From the NCBI GenBank assembly GCA_902623075.1, contig CACNSD010000001.1, positions 124,001-188,000 on the forward strand: DNA of 64,000 nucleotides, written 5' to 3'. The translations under genes were made by a program, and so were the position numbers. The DNA comes from an uncultured Pelagibacteraceae bacterium (GTDB lineage: Bacteria > Pseudomonadota > Alphaproteobacteria > Pelagibacterales > Pelagibacteraceae). The notes beneath the pieces are model-generated. The model was not told where the DNA came from. It was given only the letters and a program-made list of their open reading frames with translations, and searched no databases. Positions 53,997 through 63,107 of this stretch are shown here, in pieces. The first letter of the stretch is position 1, and each line of letters begins with the position of its first letter.

Positions 53997-55397
53997 ATGA
54001 CTGATCAGTTAGGTGCTCTAACAACCATATTTACAGAGTTTTACTACTGGGTAACAGTAGTGCTGATGTTCTTAATTCACGTCGGTTTCTGTATGTATGA
54101 AGTTGGGGCTTCTCGTTACAAACACCATCAACATACTCTGATGAAAAACACAATGCTGATACCATTGGTAACAGTGACGTGGTTTTTATTTGGTTGGTGG
54201 ATATATTGGGCTTTTCCTACAGGACCGGGTTTAGCACCATCAATAATGAATGAGAGCTCTGCTCTTATTACAGACGAGTCCGCATTTAGTGCAACATGGT
54301 ATACGGCAACGAGTGATTTAATGGCTGTAAATCTAGGGGACCATATTTCTGGTGTCTTCTGGGCTGCATTCTTACTGTTCTCATGGACTGCCGCTTCTAT
54401 CGTGTCAGGTGCAATTATTGAAAGAATAACAACTTTTGCGTTTGGAATTTTAGCAATTGCAATTGGATCTGTATTCTGGGTAATAGATGCAGCCTGGGGA
54501 TGGCACTTTGATGGCTGGATGTTGAAACTCTTAGGATATCATGATGCCTATGCATCAGGTGTAATTCATGCAATTGCAGGTGGTTTTGCATTGGGTGTTC
54601 TAATGGTTTTAGGACCACGAATTGGAAAATTTTCATCAAGTGGTGAGCCAAGAAACATTGGGCCAAGAAATCCTTGGCTAGTTACAATTGGTTTATTTCT
54701 AATTTATACTGGCTTCTGGGGTTTCTACGCAGCATGTAATATACCAATCTTTGATCTTGGACCTGAGTACGGTATGGAAGGAATAAGTTATTGGACAGCA
54801 ACAAATATATATGTAACTCCTACGACACTTAGTGGTATTACTTTTAACTTCTTGATGTCATTATCAGGAGGTTTATTAGCCGGTTATTGGATTGCTAAAG
54901 GTGATCCGTTCTGGACTTACTCAAGTGGACTAGCGGGTATTATATGTGCTTCAGCTGGAAATGATTTATATCATCCAATTCAAGCAATGATAATTGGTAT
55001 GATCGGTGTTGTAATTTCATATAAACTTCATTATTGGGTTGAACGTAAGTTCAAAATTGATGATGCAGTTGGTGCGGTTGCAGTACACGGTTATGCTGGC
55101 TTTATTGGTCTAGTGATTTGTGGATTTGTCTTAAATGGTTACCCAGCTTCTGGTTACAGTGTTGGAGCTATGTGGGACGGAACTACTTACGCTTCAATAA
55201 ACCCATTAGGTCAATTCATCGGTGCATTAATAATGTTCGTTGTTCTTGGACTAATACCGGGCTATGTCATAGCTAGAGTGCTTCATGGTATGGGTAAATT
55301 AAGGATCCCTCGTGAGGTTGAGATAGCTGGACTTGACTATGAAATAATGGAGACTGCTAAAGAAGATGAAAAAGCAGTTGCGTCCGCAACCAGGTAA
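53997..55397 (+). CDS. amt: Ammonium/methylammonium transporter
   Basis: 466 aa with 11 or so membrane helices. The conserved pore histidines fall in VIHAIAGGFALG and VAVHGYAGFIGL, and WGWHFDGW is the binding-site region, so the channel looks intact. Many Amt proteins also take methylammonium. Set between two amine-to-glutamate modules, uptake of ammonium or methylammonium is the likely role. A GGAGAGAG Shine-Dalgarno precedes the ATG. No P-II gene (glnK) is adjacent, unlike the common glnK-amtB arrangement. Confidence 0.9.
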   Translation: MTDQLGALTTIFTEFYYWVTVVLMFLIHVGFCMYEVGASRYKHHQHTLMKNTMLIPLVTVTWFLFGWWIYWAFPTGPGLAPSIMNESSALITDESAFSATWYTATSDLMAVNLGDHISGVFWAAFLLFSWTAASIVSGAIIERITTFAFGILAIAIGSVFWVIDAAWGWHFDGWMLKLLGYHDAYASGVIHAIAGGFALGVLMVLGPRIGKFSSSGEPRNIGPRNPWLVTIGLFLIYTGFWGFYAACNIPIFDLGPEYGMEGISYWTATNIYVTPTTLSGITFNFLMSLSGGLLAGYWIAKGDPFWTYSSGLAGIICASAGNDLYHPIQAMIIGMIGVVISYKLHYWVERKFKIDDAVGAVAVHGYAGFIGLVICGFVLNGYPASGYSVGAMWDGTTYASINPLGQFIGALIMFVVLGLIPGYVIARVLHGMGKLRIPREVEIAGLDYEIMETAKEDEKAVASATR

Positions 55398-55410
55398 AGG
55401 AGAATAATAT

Positions 55411-55641
55411 ATGGCTACAGTTACAAACTGGATAGATCACCTTAACAAACCAGCCGAAGAAGTTGCTGGTGCTGTTTATCCTGGTGCTGGATCTAGTGAA
55501 GGAATACTGGTAATCATTGCTATTATTTTGTGGGTTGGTTGGCATGTTTTAACAGCTAAATCTGAGAGTGAAGAACTTGATAGACTAGCTAGAAAAAGAC
55601 ATGGTGCTAACGACCATAAAAGCAATATTACCGATTGGTAA
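55411..55641 (+). CDS. Small single-span membrane protein after amt, 76 aa
   Basis: One hydrophobic helix at residues about 31-47 (GILVIIAIILWVGWHVL) follows an N-terminal soluble part (TNWIDHLNKPAEEVAGAVYP), and a charged tail (ESEELDRLARKRHGANDHKS) follows the helix. No family recognised. It is 13 bp after amt with an AGGAGAA ribosome-binding site, and the terminator at 55657 ends the unit. It might be an Amt accessory. Confidence 0.65.
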   Translation: MATVTNWIDHLNKPAEEVAGAVYPGAGSSEGILVIIAIILWVGWHVLTAKSESEELDRLARKRHGANDHKSNITDW

Positions 55642-55656
55642 TTAAAAAATAAATTT

Positions 55657-55688
55657 GGGCGCTACTTAATTGTGGCGCCCTTTTTTTT
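55657..55688 (+). terminator. Rho-independent terminator after the amt operon
   Basis: GGGCGC (55657-55662) and GCGCCC (55675-55680) form a strong stem, extended by an A-T and a G-U pair, around a 10-12-base A/T loop. Eight T residues follow directly. This is the clearest textbook terminator in the window. Confidence 0.9.
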
Positions 55689-55697
55689 AGAAAAAAT

Positions 55698-55850
55698 ATG
55701 GATGATAAAGATAACGAAGAACTAAGGCCTTCTAAAATGAGAGGGGTAGCTTTTCCAAAAGCTAAGTACGGAGTGATAGCGGCTATTATCATCATTGTAG
55801 TTGTAAATCTTATCTATTATAAAGAATTCTTTTTATCGTTAATTAATTAA
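55698..55850 (+). CDS. 50-residue single-span membrane protein
   Basis: Translated by hand: a charged N-terminus (MDDKDNEELRPSKMRGVAFP), then one hydrophobic helix (GVIAAIIIIVVVNLIY), ending YKEFFLSLIN. The ATG is 10 bp after the terminator T run, so it probably has its own promoter or relies on read-through. No family is recognised. The stop is 14 bp before the amidotransferase gene of module 2. Confidence 0.5.
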   Translation: MDDKDNEELRPSKMRGVAFPKAKYGVIAAIIIIVVVNLIYYKEFFLSLIN

Positions 55851-55863
55851 AACTCAAAAATCT

Positions 55864-56748
55864 ATGTGTGGAATTGTTGGAATATATTTGAAAACAAAAA
55901 AATTTGAAAAAAATTTAGGTAAAATGTTATCAGGTATGCTTAATAACATGGAGTCTAGAGGACCAGATAGTGCAGGATTTGCTGTATATAAAAATTCAGA
56001 TAAAAAAGAATATAAATACTCTTTGTGTATTAATAATTTAGATTTTAATAAATTTAAAAAAGATATTTCAAAAAAAATTAGAAATTTAAAATTAAATCAA
56101 TACTCAGATCATGTAATTGTAAGAACACCAGAAATACCAAAAAAATTTATTAAGTTTATCAATAAAGAATTACCTGAAGTTTCAATTGTTGGATATGGGC
56201 ATTCTATTGAAATTTTTAAACAAGTTGGAAATCCAAAAGACGTTGTTAAAAAATTTAACTTAGAAAGTTTTAGCGGTACACATGGTATTGGTCATACAAG
56301 AATGGCAACTGAGAGTGCAATTACTACTGAAGGCTCTCATCCTTATTCAACAGGAGAAGATGAATGTTTAGTTCATAATGGTTCTTTATCTAATCATAAT
56401 AATTTAAGAAGAGAGCTTAAGAAAAAAGGTAATACTTTTACCTCTGAAAATGATACTGAAGTTGCTGCAGGTTATGTTTCTAATAGTCTCTCAAATAATA
56501 ATTCATTAAAAAAAACTCTTGTTTCAGGCCTAAAAGACCTGGATGGTTTTTATACATTTATAGCGGGAACGAGAAAGGGATTTGCAGTAGTAAGAGATGA
56601 AATTGCATGCAAGCCTGCTGTTATCGCAGAAACAAAAAATTATATTGCTATTGCGTCTGAATTTCAAGCTATGGCACATTTACCAGATGTTAATGATGCA
56701 AAAATTTTTGAACCTGAGCCAGGTGTTGTCTATTCTTGGGGTAATTAA
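55864..56748 (+). CDS. mgsA: N-methylglutamate synthase subunit A (class II amidotransferase)
   Basis: 294 aa. The nucleophile is the N-terminal Cys of MCGIVGIYLKTK. GHTRMATESA and LVHNGSLSNHNNLRREL are the GltB-type glutamine-site signatures. In N-methylglutamate synthase it would hydrolyse gamma-glutamylmethylamide (from GmaS) to methylamine plus glutamate. Its product feeds the FMN subunit. It overlaps mgsB by one base. The naming follows the gmaS-mgsABC gene set of methylotrophs (GlxB of rhizobia is homologous). Its lysine content is much higher than that of the module 1 paralogue. Confidence 0.8.
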   Translation: MCGIVGIYLKTKKFEKNLGKMLSGMLNNMESRGPDSAGFAVYKNSDKKEYKYSLCINNLDFNKFKKDISKKIRNLKLNQYSDHVIVRTPEIPKKFIKFINKELPEVSIVGYGHSIEIFKQVGNPKDVVKKFNLESFSGTHGIGHTRMATESAITTEGSHPYSTGEDECLVHNGSLSNHNNLRRELKKKGNTFTSENDTEVAAGYVSNSLSNNNSLKKTLVSGLKDLDGFYTFIAGTRKGFAVVRDEIACKPAVIAETKNYIAIASEFQAMAHLPDVNDAKIFEPEPGVVYSWGN

Positions 56749-57431
56749 TGATATTAGATTTAAAAAAATTGAAGTTAAGAAAAATAAACGAACAGCTTCA
56801 AGGTATAGATAGAAAAATAAATGATAGGAATTTTACAATAATAAACCCCGAAGGTAATCATGCAGTATGTGCGGGACTTACCGAGGAATTAAATGTAAAT
56901 ATTAAAGGTCATGTTGGATATTATTGTGCAGGAATGAATCAAAAAGCTAACATTACAATTGAAGGTAACGTGGGGACTGGTGTGGCTGAAAATATGATGT
57001 CAGGTAAAGTTCATGTAAAAGGTAATGCATCACAATCAGCAGGTGCAACAGCTCATGGAGGACTTTTAGTTATTGATGGCGATGCTAGTTCAAGATGTGG
57101 AATTTCTATGAAAGGTGCTGATATAGTTGTGAAAGGCTCAGTAGGTCACATGTCAGGTTTCATGTCTCAAGCAGGGAACTTAGTGGTGTGTGGTGATGCT
57201 GGTGAGGCATTAGGTGATAGTTTATATGAAACAAACATATATATAAAAGGTAAAGTTAAATCACTTGGTGCAGATTGTGTAGAAAAAAAAATGGATAAAA
57301 AACATTTAAAAAAACTTAACATACTTTTAAAGGAAGCAAATATTAAAAATCATAAAGCTGAAAGTTTTAAAAGATATGGCTCAGCAAAAAAATTATACAA
57401 CTTTAAAATAGATAATATTTCTAATTATTAA
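56748..57431 (+). CDS. mgsB: N-methylglutamate synthase subunit B (GXGXG domain)
   Basis: 227 aa. Glycine-turn repeats of the GltS C-terminal beta helix are readable (NVNIKGHVGYYCAGMNQKAN, IEGNVGTGVAENMMSGKVHV, IDGDASSRCGISMKGADIVV, KGSVGHMSGFMSQAGNLVV). It has a structural or tunnelling role with the amidotransferase and FMN subunits. The start overlaps mgsA by one base, and mgsC follows after 2 bp. The module 1 counterpart carries an extra N-terminal region. Confidence 0.8.
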   Translation: MILDLKKLKLRKINEQLQGIDRKINDRNFTIINPEGNHAVCAGLTEELNVNIKGHVGYYCAGMNQKANITIEGNVGTGVAENMMSGKVHVKGNASQSAGATAHGGLLVIDGDASSRCGISMKGADIVVKGSVGHMSGFMSQAGNLVVCGDAGEALGDSLYETNIYIKGKVKSLGADCVEKKMDKKHLKKLNILLKEANIKNHKAESFKRYGSAKKLYNFKIDNISNY

Positions 57432-57433
57432 TC

Positions 57434-58762
57434 ATGAAGAAAACTAACAGAACTCATCCTCGTCAATCATGGACTTTTGACGAATACACAAATTCAGAAA
57501 TTAGAAGAGCTGCAGCAACAGGCATTTATGATATTAGAGGTGGAGGATCTAAAAGAAAGCTCCCCCACTTTGATGATTTATTATTTTTAGGAGCATCAAT
57601 GTCTAGATATCCATTAGAAGGCTATAGAGAAAAATGTACTACAAATGTAACCCTTGGAACTAAATTTGCAAAGAAACCACTTGAATTAGATATACCAATT
57701 ACAATTGCAGGGATGAGCTTCGGTGCATTATCAGGACCAGCAAAAGAAGCTTTGGGAAGAGGCGCAAGTGCTGCTGGTACATCTACTACTACAGGTGACG
57801 GAGGAATGACACCTGAAGAAAGAGGACAATCTAAATATTTAGTATATCAATTATTACCTTCTAGATATGGAATGAACCCAGACGATTTAAGAAAAGCAGA
57901 TGCAATTGAAGTTGTTATAGGTCAAGGTGCAAAGCCGGGTGGTGGTGGAATGTTATTAGGTCAAAAAATAAATGACAGAGTTGCAAAAATGAGAACTTTA
58001 CCAAAGGGAGTTGATCAAAGATCTGCATGCAGACATCCTGACTGGACTGGACCAGATGATCTAAAAATAAAAATTTTAGAATTACGTGAAATTACAAAAT
58101 GGGAAGTTCCCATCTTTATAAAAATTGCAGGTGCAAGACCATATTACGATACTGCTCTAGCCGTAAAAGCTGGTGCTGACGTAGTTGTGCTAGATGGAAT
58201 GCAAGGAGGAACAGCTGCTACACAAGAAGTTTTTATAGAAAATGTTGGTCAACCTACTTTAGCTTGTATTAGACCTGCAGTAGATGCCTTACAAGATTTA
58301 AATGCGCACAGAGAAGTACAATTGGTAATATCAGGTGGAATAAGAAATGGTGCAGATGTTGCAAAAGCTTTAGCGCTTGGTGCAGATGCGGTGTCAATAG
58401 GCAGTGCTGCAATGATAGCTATAGGTGATAATGATCCAAAATGGGAAAAGGAATACAATAAGCTAGGTTCTACAGCAGGCGCTTATGACGATTGGCATGA
58501 GGGAAATGATCCAGCTGGAATATCAACTCAAAATCCAAATTTAATGAAAAGATTAGATCCAATAAAAGCTGGTAAAAAATTAACCAATTATCTAAAAGTT
58601 ATGACATTAGAGGCGCAAACACTTGCAAGAGCTTGTGGAAAAAATAGTTTGCACAATTTGGAACCTGAAGATTTATGTGCACTAACTGTTGAAGCGGCTG
58701 CAATGGCTAGAGTTCCATTAGCAGGAAGTGATTGGATACCGGGAATAAAAGAAAAAAAGTGA
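57434..58762 (+). CDS. mgsC: N-methylglutamate synthase subunit C (FMN domain)
   Basis: 442 aa, GltS FMN barrel: IAGMSFGALSGPAKEALGRG, TGDGGMTPEERG, GAKPGGGGMLLGQKIND, VLDGMQGGTAATQEVF and ISGGIRNGADVAKALALGAD. The place where module 1 has C377/C380/C385 reads Y351, W354 and D359 here (AYDDWHEGNDPAGIS), so the 3Fe-4S cluster cannot form. I recall the same loss in other MgsC/GlxD sequences, so it is a family trait. It makes N-methylglutamate from 2-oxoglutarate and methylamine. gmaS follows after 34 bp. Confidence 0.8.
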   Translation: MKKTNRTHPRQSWTFDEYTNSEIRRAAATGIYDIRGGGSKRKLPHFDDLLFLGASMSRYPLEGYREKCTTNVTLGTKFAKKPLELDIPITIAGMSFGALSGPAKEALGRGASAAGTSTTTGDGGMTPEERGQSKYLVYQLLPSRYGMNPDDLRKADAIEVVIGQGAKPGGGGMLLGQKINDRVAKMRTLPKGVDQRSACRHPDWTGPDDLKIKILELREITKWEVPIFIKIAGARPYYDTALAVKAGADVVVLDGMQGGTAATQEVFIENVGQPTLACIRPAVDALQDLNAHREVQLVISGGIRNGADVAKALALGADAVSIGSAAMIAIGDNDPKWEKEYNKLGSTAGAYDDWHEGNDPAGISTQNPNLMKRLDPIKAGKKLTNYLKVMTLEAQTLARACGKNSLHNLEPEDLCALTVEAAAMARVPLAGSDWIPGIKEKK

Positions 58763-58796
58763 TTGATACAATTCTTTAATATTCATAAGATCATTT

Positions 58797-60122
58797 ATGC
58801 CAAAAAATTTATCAAAGATTGCAAAAGCTAAAAAAATTAAATATTTTTTAATAAGTTTCGTAGATCTGTTTGGAGTTTTAAGATCTAAATTAGTTCCAGC
58901 TCAAGCAATTAGTGAAATGCAGAAAGAGGGAGCGGGTTTTGCGGGTTTTGCGACATGGCTAGATATGACTCCAGCAGATAGTGATATGTTTGGCGTTCCA
59001 GATCCTGATAGTTTAATTCAACTTCCATGGAATAAAGAAATTGGATGGTTAGCGTCTGATTTATATATGGATGGCAAACCTGTTAAAGCGTCTCCAAGAA
59101 TAATGCTTAAAGAGCAAATAAAAAAATTATCACAAAAAAAACTACAAATGAAATCAGGTGTAGAGTGTGAATATTTTTTAATTTCTGAAGATGGACATTC
59201 TTTAGCGGACAAAAGAGATATTCAATCTAAACCTTGTTATGATCAATCTGCTCTTATGAGAAGATATGATTTAATAAAAGAAATTTGTGATTGTATGTTG
59301 GAAATTGGCTGGAAACCCTACCAAAATGACCACGAAGATGCTAATGGTCAATTCGAGATGAACTGGGATTATTCAGACTCACTTATTACAGCGGATAGGC
59401 ATGTTTTCTTTAAATTTATGGTAAAAAGTTTAGCAGAGAAACATGGTTTAAGAGCAACTTTTATGCCAAAACCATTTAGTAATTTGACTGGTAATGGTTG
59501 TCATGCTCATGTTTCAGTTTGGAATGGAAAAATAAATAAATTCTTAGATAATAAAGATCAATTAGGATTAAGTAAGTTAGCTTATAATTTCTTAGGTGGA
59601 ATAATGAATAATACGCAAGCGCTGTCTGCTTTTTTTAATCCAACGATTAATAGTTATAGAAGAATAAACGCTCCACCAACAAAATCAGGTGCAACATGGT
59701 CTCCAAGTAGTATTTCGTACACAGGTAATAACAGAACTCATATGATTAGAATTCCTGACAAAGGAAGATTTGAGTTAAGATTAATGGATGGTTCAGCAAA
59801 TCCATATTTGCTTCAAGCAGGTATTATTGCTGCAGGACTAGAAGGAATTAATAAAAAATTAAATCCAGGAAAACCTCTTCATTGTAATATGTACGAAGAT
59901 TATAAAAAATATCCTAAACTTAAGAAATTACCTAACGATATTAACCAAGCCATTAGCATGCTCCAAAATAGTAAAGCGCTTTTAAAAGCATTTGGTACTG
60001 ATGTTATTAAAAGCTATATAAAATTAAAAAATTTGGAGATAAAAAATTTTAAAGTGAGAAATGTTTTTAATAAAAGAAAACCAGTATCACAATGGGAAAA
60101 AGATAATACTTTAGACTGTTAA
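58797..60122 (+). CDS. gmaS: Gamma-glutamylmethylamide synthetase
   Basis: 441 aa, the usual GmaS length. YFLISFVDLFGVLRSKLVPA, GAGFAGFATWLDMTPADSDM and YQNDHEDANGQFEMNWDY match GmaS/GlnT-like sequences I recall. GCHAHVSVWNGK holds the catalytic histidine and RFELRLMDGSANPYL the C-terminal glutamate block. It ligates methylamine to the gamma-carboxyl of glutamate with ATP. It belongs with mgsABC just upstream. A GTG-start gene follows after one base. Use of ammonia or other amines cannot be ruled out. Confidence 0.85.
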   Translation: MPKNLSKIAKAKKIKYFLISFVDLFGVLRSKLVPAQAISEMQKEGAGFAGFATWLDMTPADSDMFGVPDPDSLIQLPWNKEIGWLASDLYMDGKPVKASPRIMLKEQIKKLSQKKLQMKSGVECEYFLISEDGHSLADKRDIQSKPCYDQSALMRRYDLIKEICDCMLEIGWKPYQNDHEDANGQFEMNWDYSDSLITADRHVFFKFMVKSLAEKHGLRATFMPKPFSNLTGNGCHAHVSVWNGKINKFLDNKDQLGLSKLAYNFLGGIMNNTQALSAFFNPTINSYRRINAPPTKSGATWSPSSISYTGNNRTHMIRIPDKGRFELRLMDGSANPYLLQAGIIAAGLEGINKKLNPGKPLHCNMYEDYKKYPKLKKLPNDINQAISMLQNSKALLKAFGTDVIKSYIKLKNLEIKNFKVRNVFNKRKPVSQWEKDNTLDC

Positions 60123-60123
60123 A

Positions 60124-61257
60124 GTGAGAAGTTTAGGAAGTATTAATAACTGGTCTCTTACAAAATTATTAAAAAATAATTATTATAATTTTAAGAGAAA
60201 AAATATACTAAGATTTATTCCATCATCTATACTTTTAAACGCCTTTAAAACAATTTCGAGTTGGAAAAACTATAAAGCTACTCCCTTGCTTAAACTTGAT
60301 AAATTAAAAAAAAAATTAAAAGTAAATAATGTCTTCTATAAAGATGAATCAAAAAGATTTCATTTAAAATCATTTAAAGCATTAGGTGGAGCCTATGCTG
60401 TTGAAAAAATATCTAAAGGAAAAAAAAATATTATTATCTCATCGGCAACAGCTGGAAATCATGGCAGATCTGTTGCCTGGGGTGCTAAAAGATTAGGTTT
60501 AAAATGTAAAATTTTTGTCAGCCAATATGTTAGTGACTCCAGAGTTCAAGAGATAAAAAAATACGGTGCTGATGTAACAAGGGTAAAGGGAGATTATGAA
60601 AACTCTCTAAGAGAATGCATTAGATTATCAAAAAAAAATAATTGGAAAATTGTTCAAGATGTTTCAACAAAAAATTATAAATTAATTCCCTTACTTACAA
60701 TGGCTGGGTATTCAATAATGATTAAAGAAATATCCAAACAAACAAATCAATATATAACTCATATTTTCTTACAAGCAGGTGTAGGTGGAATGGCTGCTGG
60801 TGTAGTAGCAGGTGTTGCTAAATATTTTAAAAGAATTCCAAAAATTATAATTGTTGAACCTGATAGAGCAGATTGCGTTCTACAAAGCGTTAAGGGTAAT
60901 AAGCTTAAAAAAATTAAAATTAAAAAAGAAAGTATCATGGGAGGTATGTCATGTAATGAAATGTCTTTTATTCCATGGCAAGTATTGAGAAGAGCTAGTA
61001 ATTTCTGTGTCTCTGTAAGTGATAAGAATGTTGCTAGTACCGCTGCCATGCTCAAAGATAAAAAGTTCAGCAAAAAATCAATAGTTGGAGGGGAATGCTC
61101 TACACCCGGTATTATAAGCCTAATTGGTGTTTGTAATAATTTTAAAACTAAAAATCTGATTGAACTTAATGAAAAATCTAATGTTTTATTAATTGGATGC
61201 GAAGGAAATGCAGATGTTAAACTTTATAAACAACTGCTATCTAAAGGAAGAAAATAA
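60124..61257 (+). CDS. PLP-dependent diaminopropionate ammonia-lyase-like enzyme
   Basis: 377 aa with a GTG start at 60124, one base after the gmaS stop; no in-frame ATG lies before residue 190, so GTG is needed. It is a fold-type II PLP enzyme: K in HLKSFKALGGAYAV is the Schiff-base lysine, ATAGNHGRSVAWGA is the phosphate/substrate loop, and YGADVTRVKGDYENS, VQDVS and QAGVGGMAAGVVAG follow DpaL (diaminopropionate ammonia-lyase) order. Threonine dehydratase-like activity is an alternative. Its coupling to gmaS/mgsABC suggests release of ammonia from an amino acid or a side reaction of the pathway. Confidence 0.75.
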   Translation: MRSLGSINNWSLTKLLKNNYYNFKRKNILRFIPSSILLNAFKTISSWKNYKATPLLKLDKLKKKLKVNNVFYKDESKRFHLKSFKALGGAYAVEKISKGKKNIIISSATAGNHGRSVAWGAKRLGLKCKIFVSQYVSDSRVQEIKKYGADVTRVKGDYENSLRECIRLSKKNNWKIVQDVSTKNYKLIPLLTMAGYSIMIKEISKQTNQYITHIFLQAGVGGMAAGVVAGVAKYFKRIPKIIIVEPDRADCVLQSVKGNKLKKIKIKKESIMGGMSCNEMSFIPWQVLRRASNFCVSVSDKNVASTAAMLKDKKFSKKSIVGGECSTPGIISLIGVCNNFKTKNLIELNEKSNVLLIGCEGNADVKLYKQLLSKGRK

Positions 61258-61263
61258 ATTAAC

Positions 61264-62682
61264 ATGACAAAAAATGCAATATTTTGGATTAGAGAAGATT
61301 TTAGAATTGATCAAAATCCAGCACTTTCTTTTGCAAGTCAAAATCATGACAATGTTATTGGATTATTTATTTACAACAAATCTGATTTTGATAAAAAACG
61401 AGAAGCACAAAAATGGTGGCTTTATAAGTCTTTGGAAGAATTTAAATCAGTATTAAAAAAATATAAAATTAATCTCCAAATTTTAGCAGGAGATGAGTTA
61501 GAAGTACTATCAAAAATAGAAAAAAAAGATAATGTTTCAGTATATTGGAATAAAATATACGAACCAGATGTAATCGCTAAAGGTAAAAAGATAAGAGATA
61601 TTTTTTTAAAAAATGAAGTTACATTTAAATATTTTAAAGGCAATATTTTAAATGAATTCCAAGAAGTTACAAAAAATGATGGGACACCTTTCAAAGTATT
61701 TAGCCCATTCTGGAGAAACGCTGAAGAAAAATATTTAAGCTTACCTCCAAGCAAAAATTATATTGTCAAAAAAAAAACAAAATTAATCTCTGTATTCAAT
61801 AATTGTATTGACCCAAAAGATATTTTACCCAAAAAAAATTGGTACAATAAATTTGAAAAATACTGGAAAGTCTCTGAAAGTGAATCTAAAAAAGTTCTTA
61901 ATAATTTAATTGAAAAAAAAATAAAAGATTATGGAACAGCTAGAGATTATCCCTCTATTGAAGGCACATCAAAAATATCTCCTTACATAAAACATGGCCA
62001 AATTCACGTAAGTACAATTTGGCAAAAATGCAATCAAATTAAATCTAAAGGTATTGGTTATAGAAAATATATTAATGAATTAGGTTGGCGTGAATTTTCA
62101 CACAGTTTAATTAACTATTTCCCAGAATTTTTGAAAGGCAATTATAGAAAAGAGTTTGATAAATTCCCATGGGCAAAAAATGAAAAGTTTTTAAAAGCAT
62201 GGAAATCAGGGATGACTGGCTATCCAATCGTTGACGCAGGGATGAGAGAATTATACGAAACTGGATGGATGCATAATAGAATTAGAATGGTAGTTGGTTC
62301 ATTTCTTGTTAAACATTTAAGAATTAATTGGACAGAAGGTGAAAAACATTTCAGAAATTGTTTATTAGATTTTAACAAAGCAAATAATGTAGCTCAATGG
62401 CAATGGGTTGCTGGTTGTGGAGCTGATGCTGCACCTTATTTTAGAATTTTTAACCCAATTTTACAGGGAGAGAAATTTGATAAAGAGGGCCTATATGTAA
62501 AAAAATGGGTTCCTGAGTTAAGCAGAGTACCAAATAAATTCATTCATAAACCATGGGAAATGGAGCTAAAATATCAAGAGGCAATAAAAACTATTATAGG
62601 CGAACATTATCCTAAACCTATTGTAATACACGAAAAAGCAAGAGCTGCTGCTTTAGAAGCTTTCCAGTCACTCAAAAAATAA
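61264..62682 (+). CDS. phr: Deoxyribodipyrimidine photolyase (class I)
   Basis: 472 aa. The N-terminal antenna domain begins AIFWIREDFRIDQNPALSFA. The FAD domain includes GTARDYPSIEGTSKISPYI, INELGWREFSHSLINYFPEF, YPIVDAGMRELYETGWMHNR and NVAQWQWVAGCGADAAPYFRIFNP. These match bacterial CPD photolyases that use light to split pyrimidine dimers. It is 6 bp after the PLP gene and converges with yjbQ. The tryptophan electron-transfer chain is suggested by the W residues around 380. Confidence 0.9.
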   Translation: MTKNAIFWIREDFRIDQNPALSFASQNHDNVIGLFIYNKSDFDKKREAQKWWLYKSLEEFKSVLKKYKINLQILAGDELEVLSKIEKKDNVSVYWNKIYEPDVIAKGKKIRDIFLKNEVTFKYFKGNILNEFQEVTKNDGTPFKVFSPFWRNAEEKYLSLPPSKNYIVKKKTKLISVFNNCIDPKDILPKKNWYNKFEKYWKVSESESKKVLNNLIEKKIKDYGTARDYPSIEGTSKISPYIKHGQIHVSTIWQKCNQIKSKGIGYRKYINELGWREFSHSLINYFPEFLKGNYRKEFDKFPWAKNEKFLKAWKSGMTGYPIVDAGMRELYETGWMHNRIRMVVGSFLVKHLRINWTEGEKHFRNCLLDFNKANNVAQWQWVAGCGADAAPYFRIFNPILQGEKFDKEGLYVKKWVPELSRVPNKFIHKPWEMELKYQEAIKTIIGEHYPKPIVIHEKARAAALEAFQSLKK

Positions 62683-62687
62683 TCTAT

Positions 62688-63107
62688 CTATTCTCCAATA
62701 AAATGATGAATGATTATTCTATTTTGTTGTTCTAAACGATGTTCAAATAAGTATAAACCTTGCCAAGTACCAAGTAATAACTCACTATCTTTTATACTCA
62801 GAGATATTTGATTATTAGTTAGAGTTGATTTGATATGTGCAGGCATATCATCTTTTCCCTCAATCGTATGAACATAAAGTTTTTTATTCATTGGGGCTAA
62901 TTTATTAAAGAAATTTATTAAGTCATTTTGTACGTCTGGATCTGCATTTTCTTGTACAATTAATGAGGCACTTGTGTGCTGAATACTTAAATTAATAATA
63001 CCATTTTTAAAATTATTTTGATGAATCCACTGAATTGTATCATTGGTAAATTCATATAACTTTTGACCGTTAGTACTAATTTTATGATTATAGAATTCTT
63101 GTTTCAT
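62688..63107 (-). CDS. yjbQ: YjbQ family protein (secondary thiamine-phosphate synthase type)
   Basis: 139 aa, UPF0047/YjbQ fold. LSIQHTSASLIVQENADPDVQNDLINFF carries the family signature with conserved His and the E-N-A-D-P block, and DMPAHIKSTLTNNQISLSIKDSELLLGTWQGLYLFEH is the C-terminal hallmark with H and W-x-G. Weak thiamine-phosphate synthase activity has been described for this family; the native role is unclear. The start overlaps the zapE stop by one base. Confidence 0.9.
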   Translation of the reverse strand: MKQEFYNHKISTNGQKLYEFTNDTIQWIHQNNFKNGIINLSIQHTSASLIVQENADPDVQNDLINFFNKLAPMNKKLYVHTIEGKDDMPAHIKSTLTNNQISLSIKDSELLLGTWQGLYLFEHRLEQQNRIIIHHFIGE

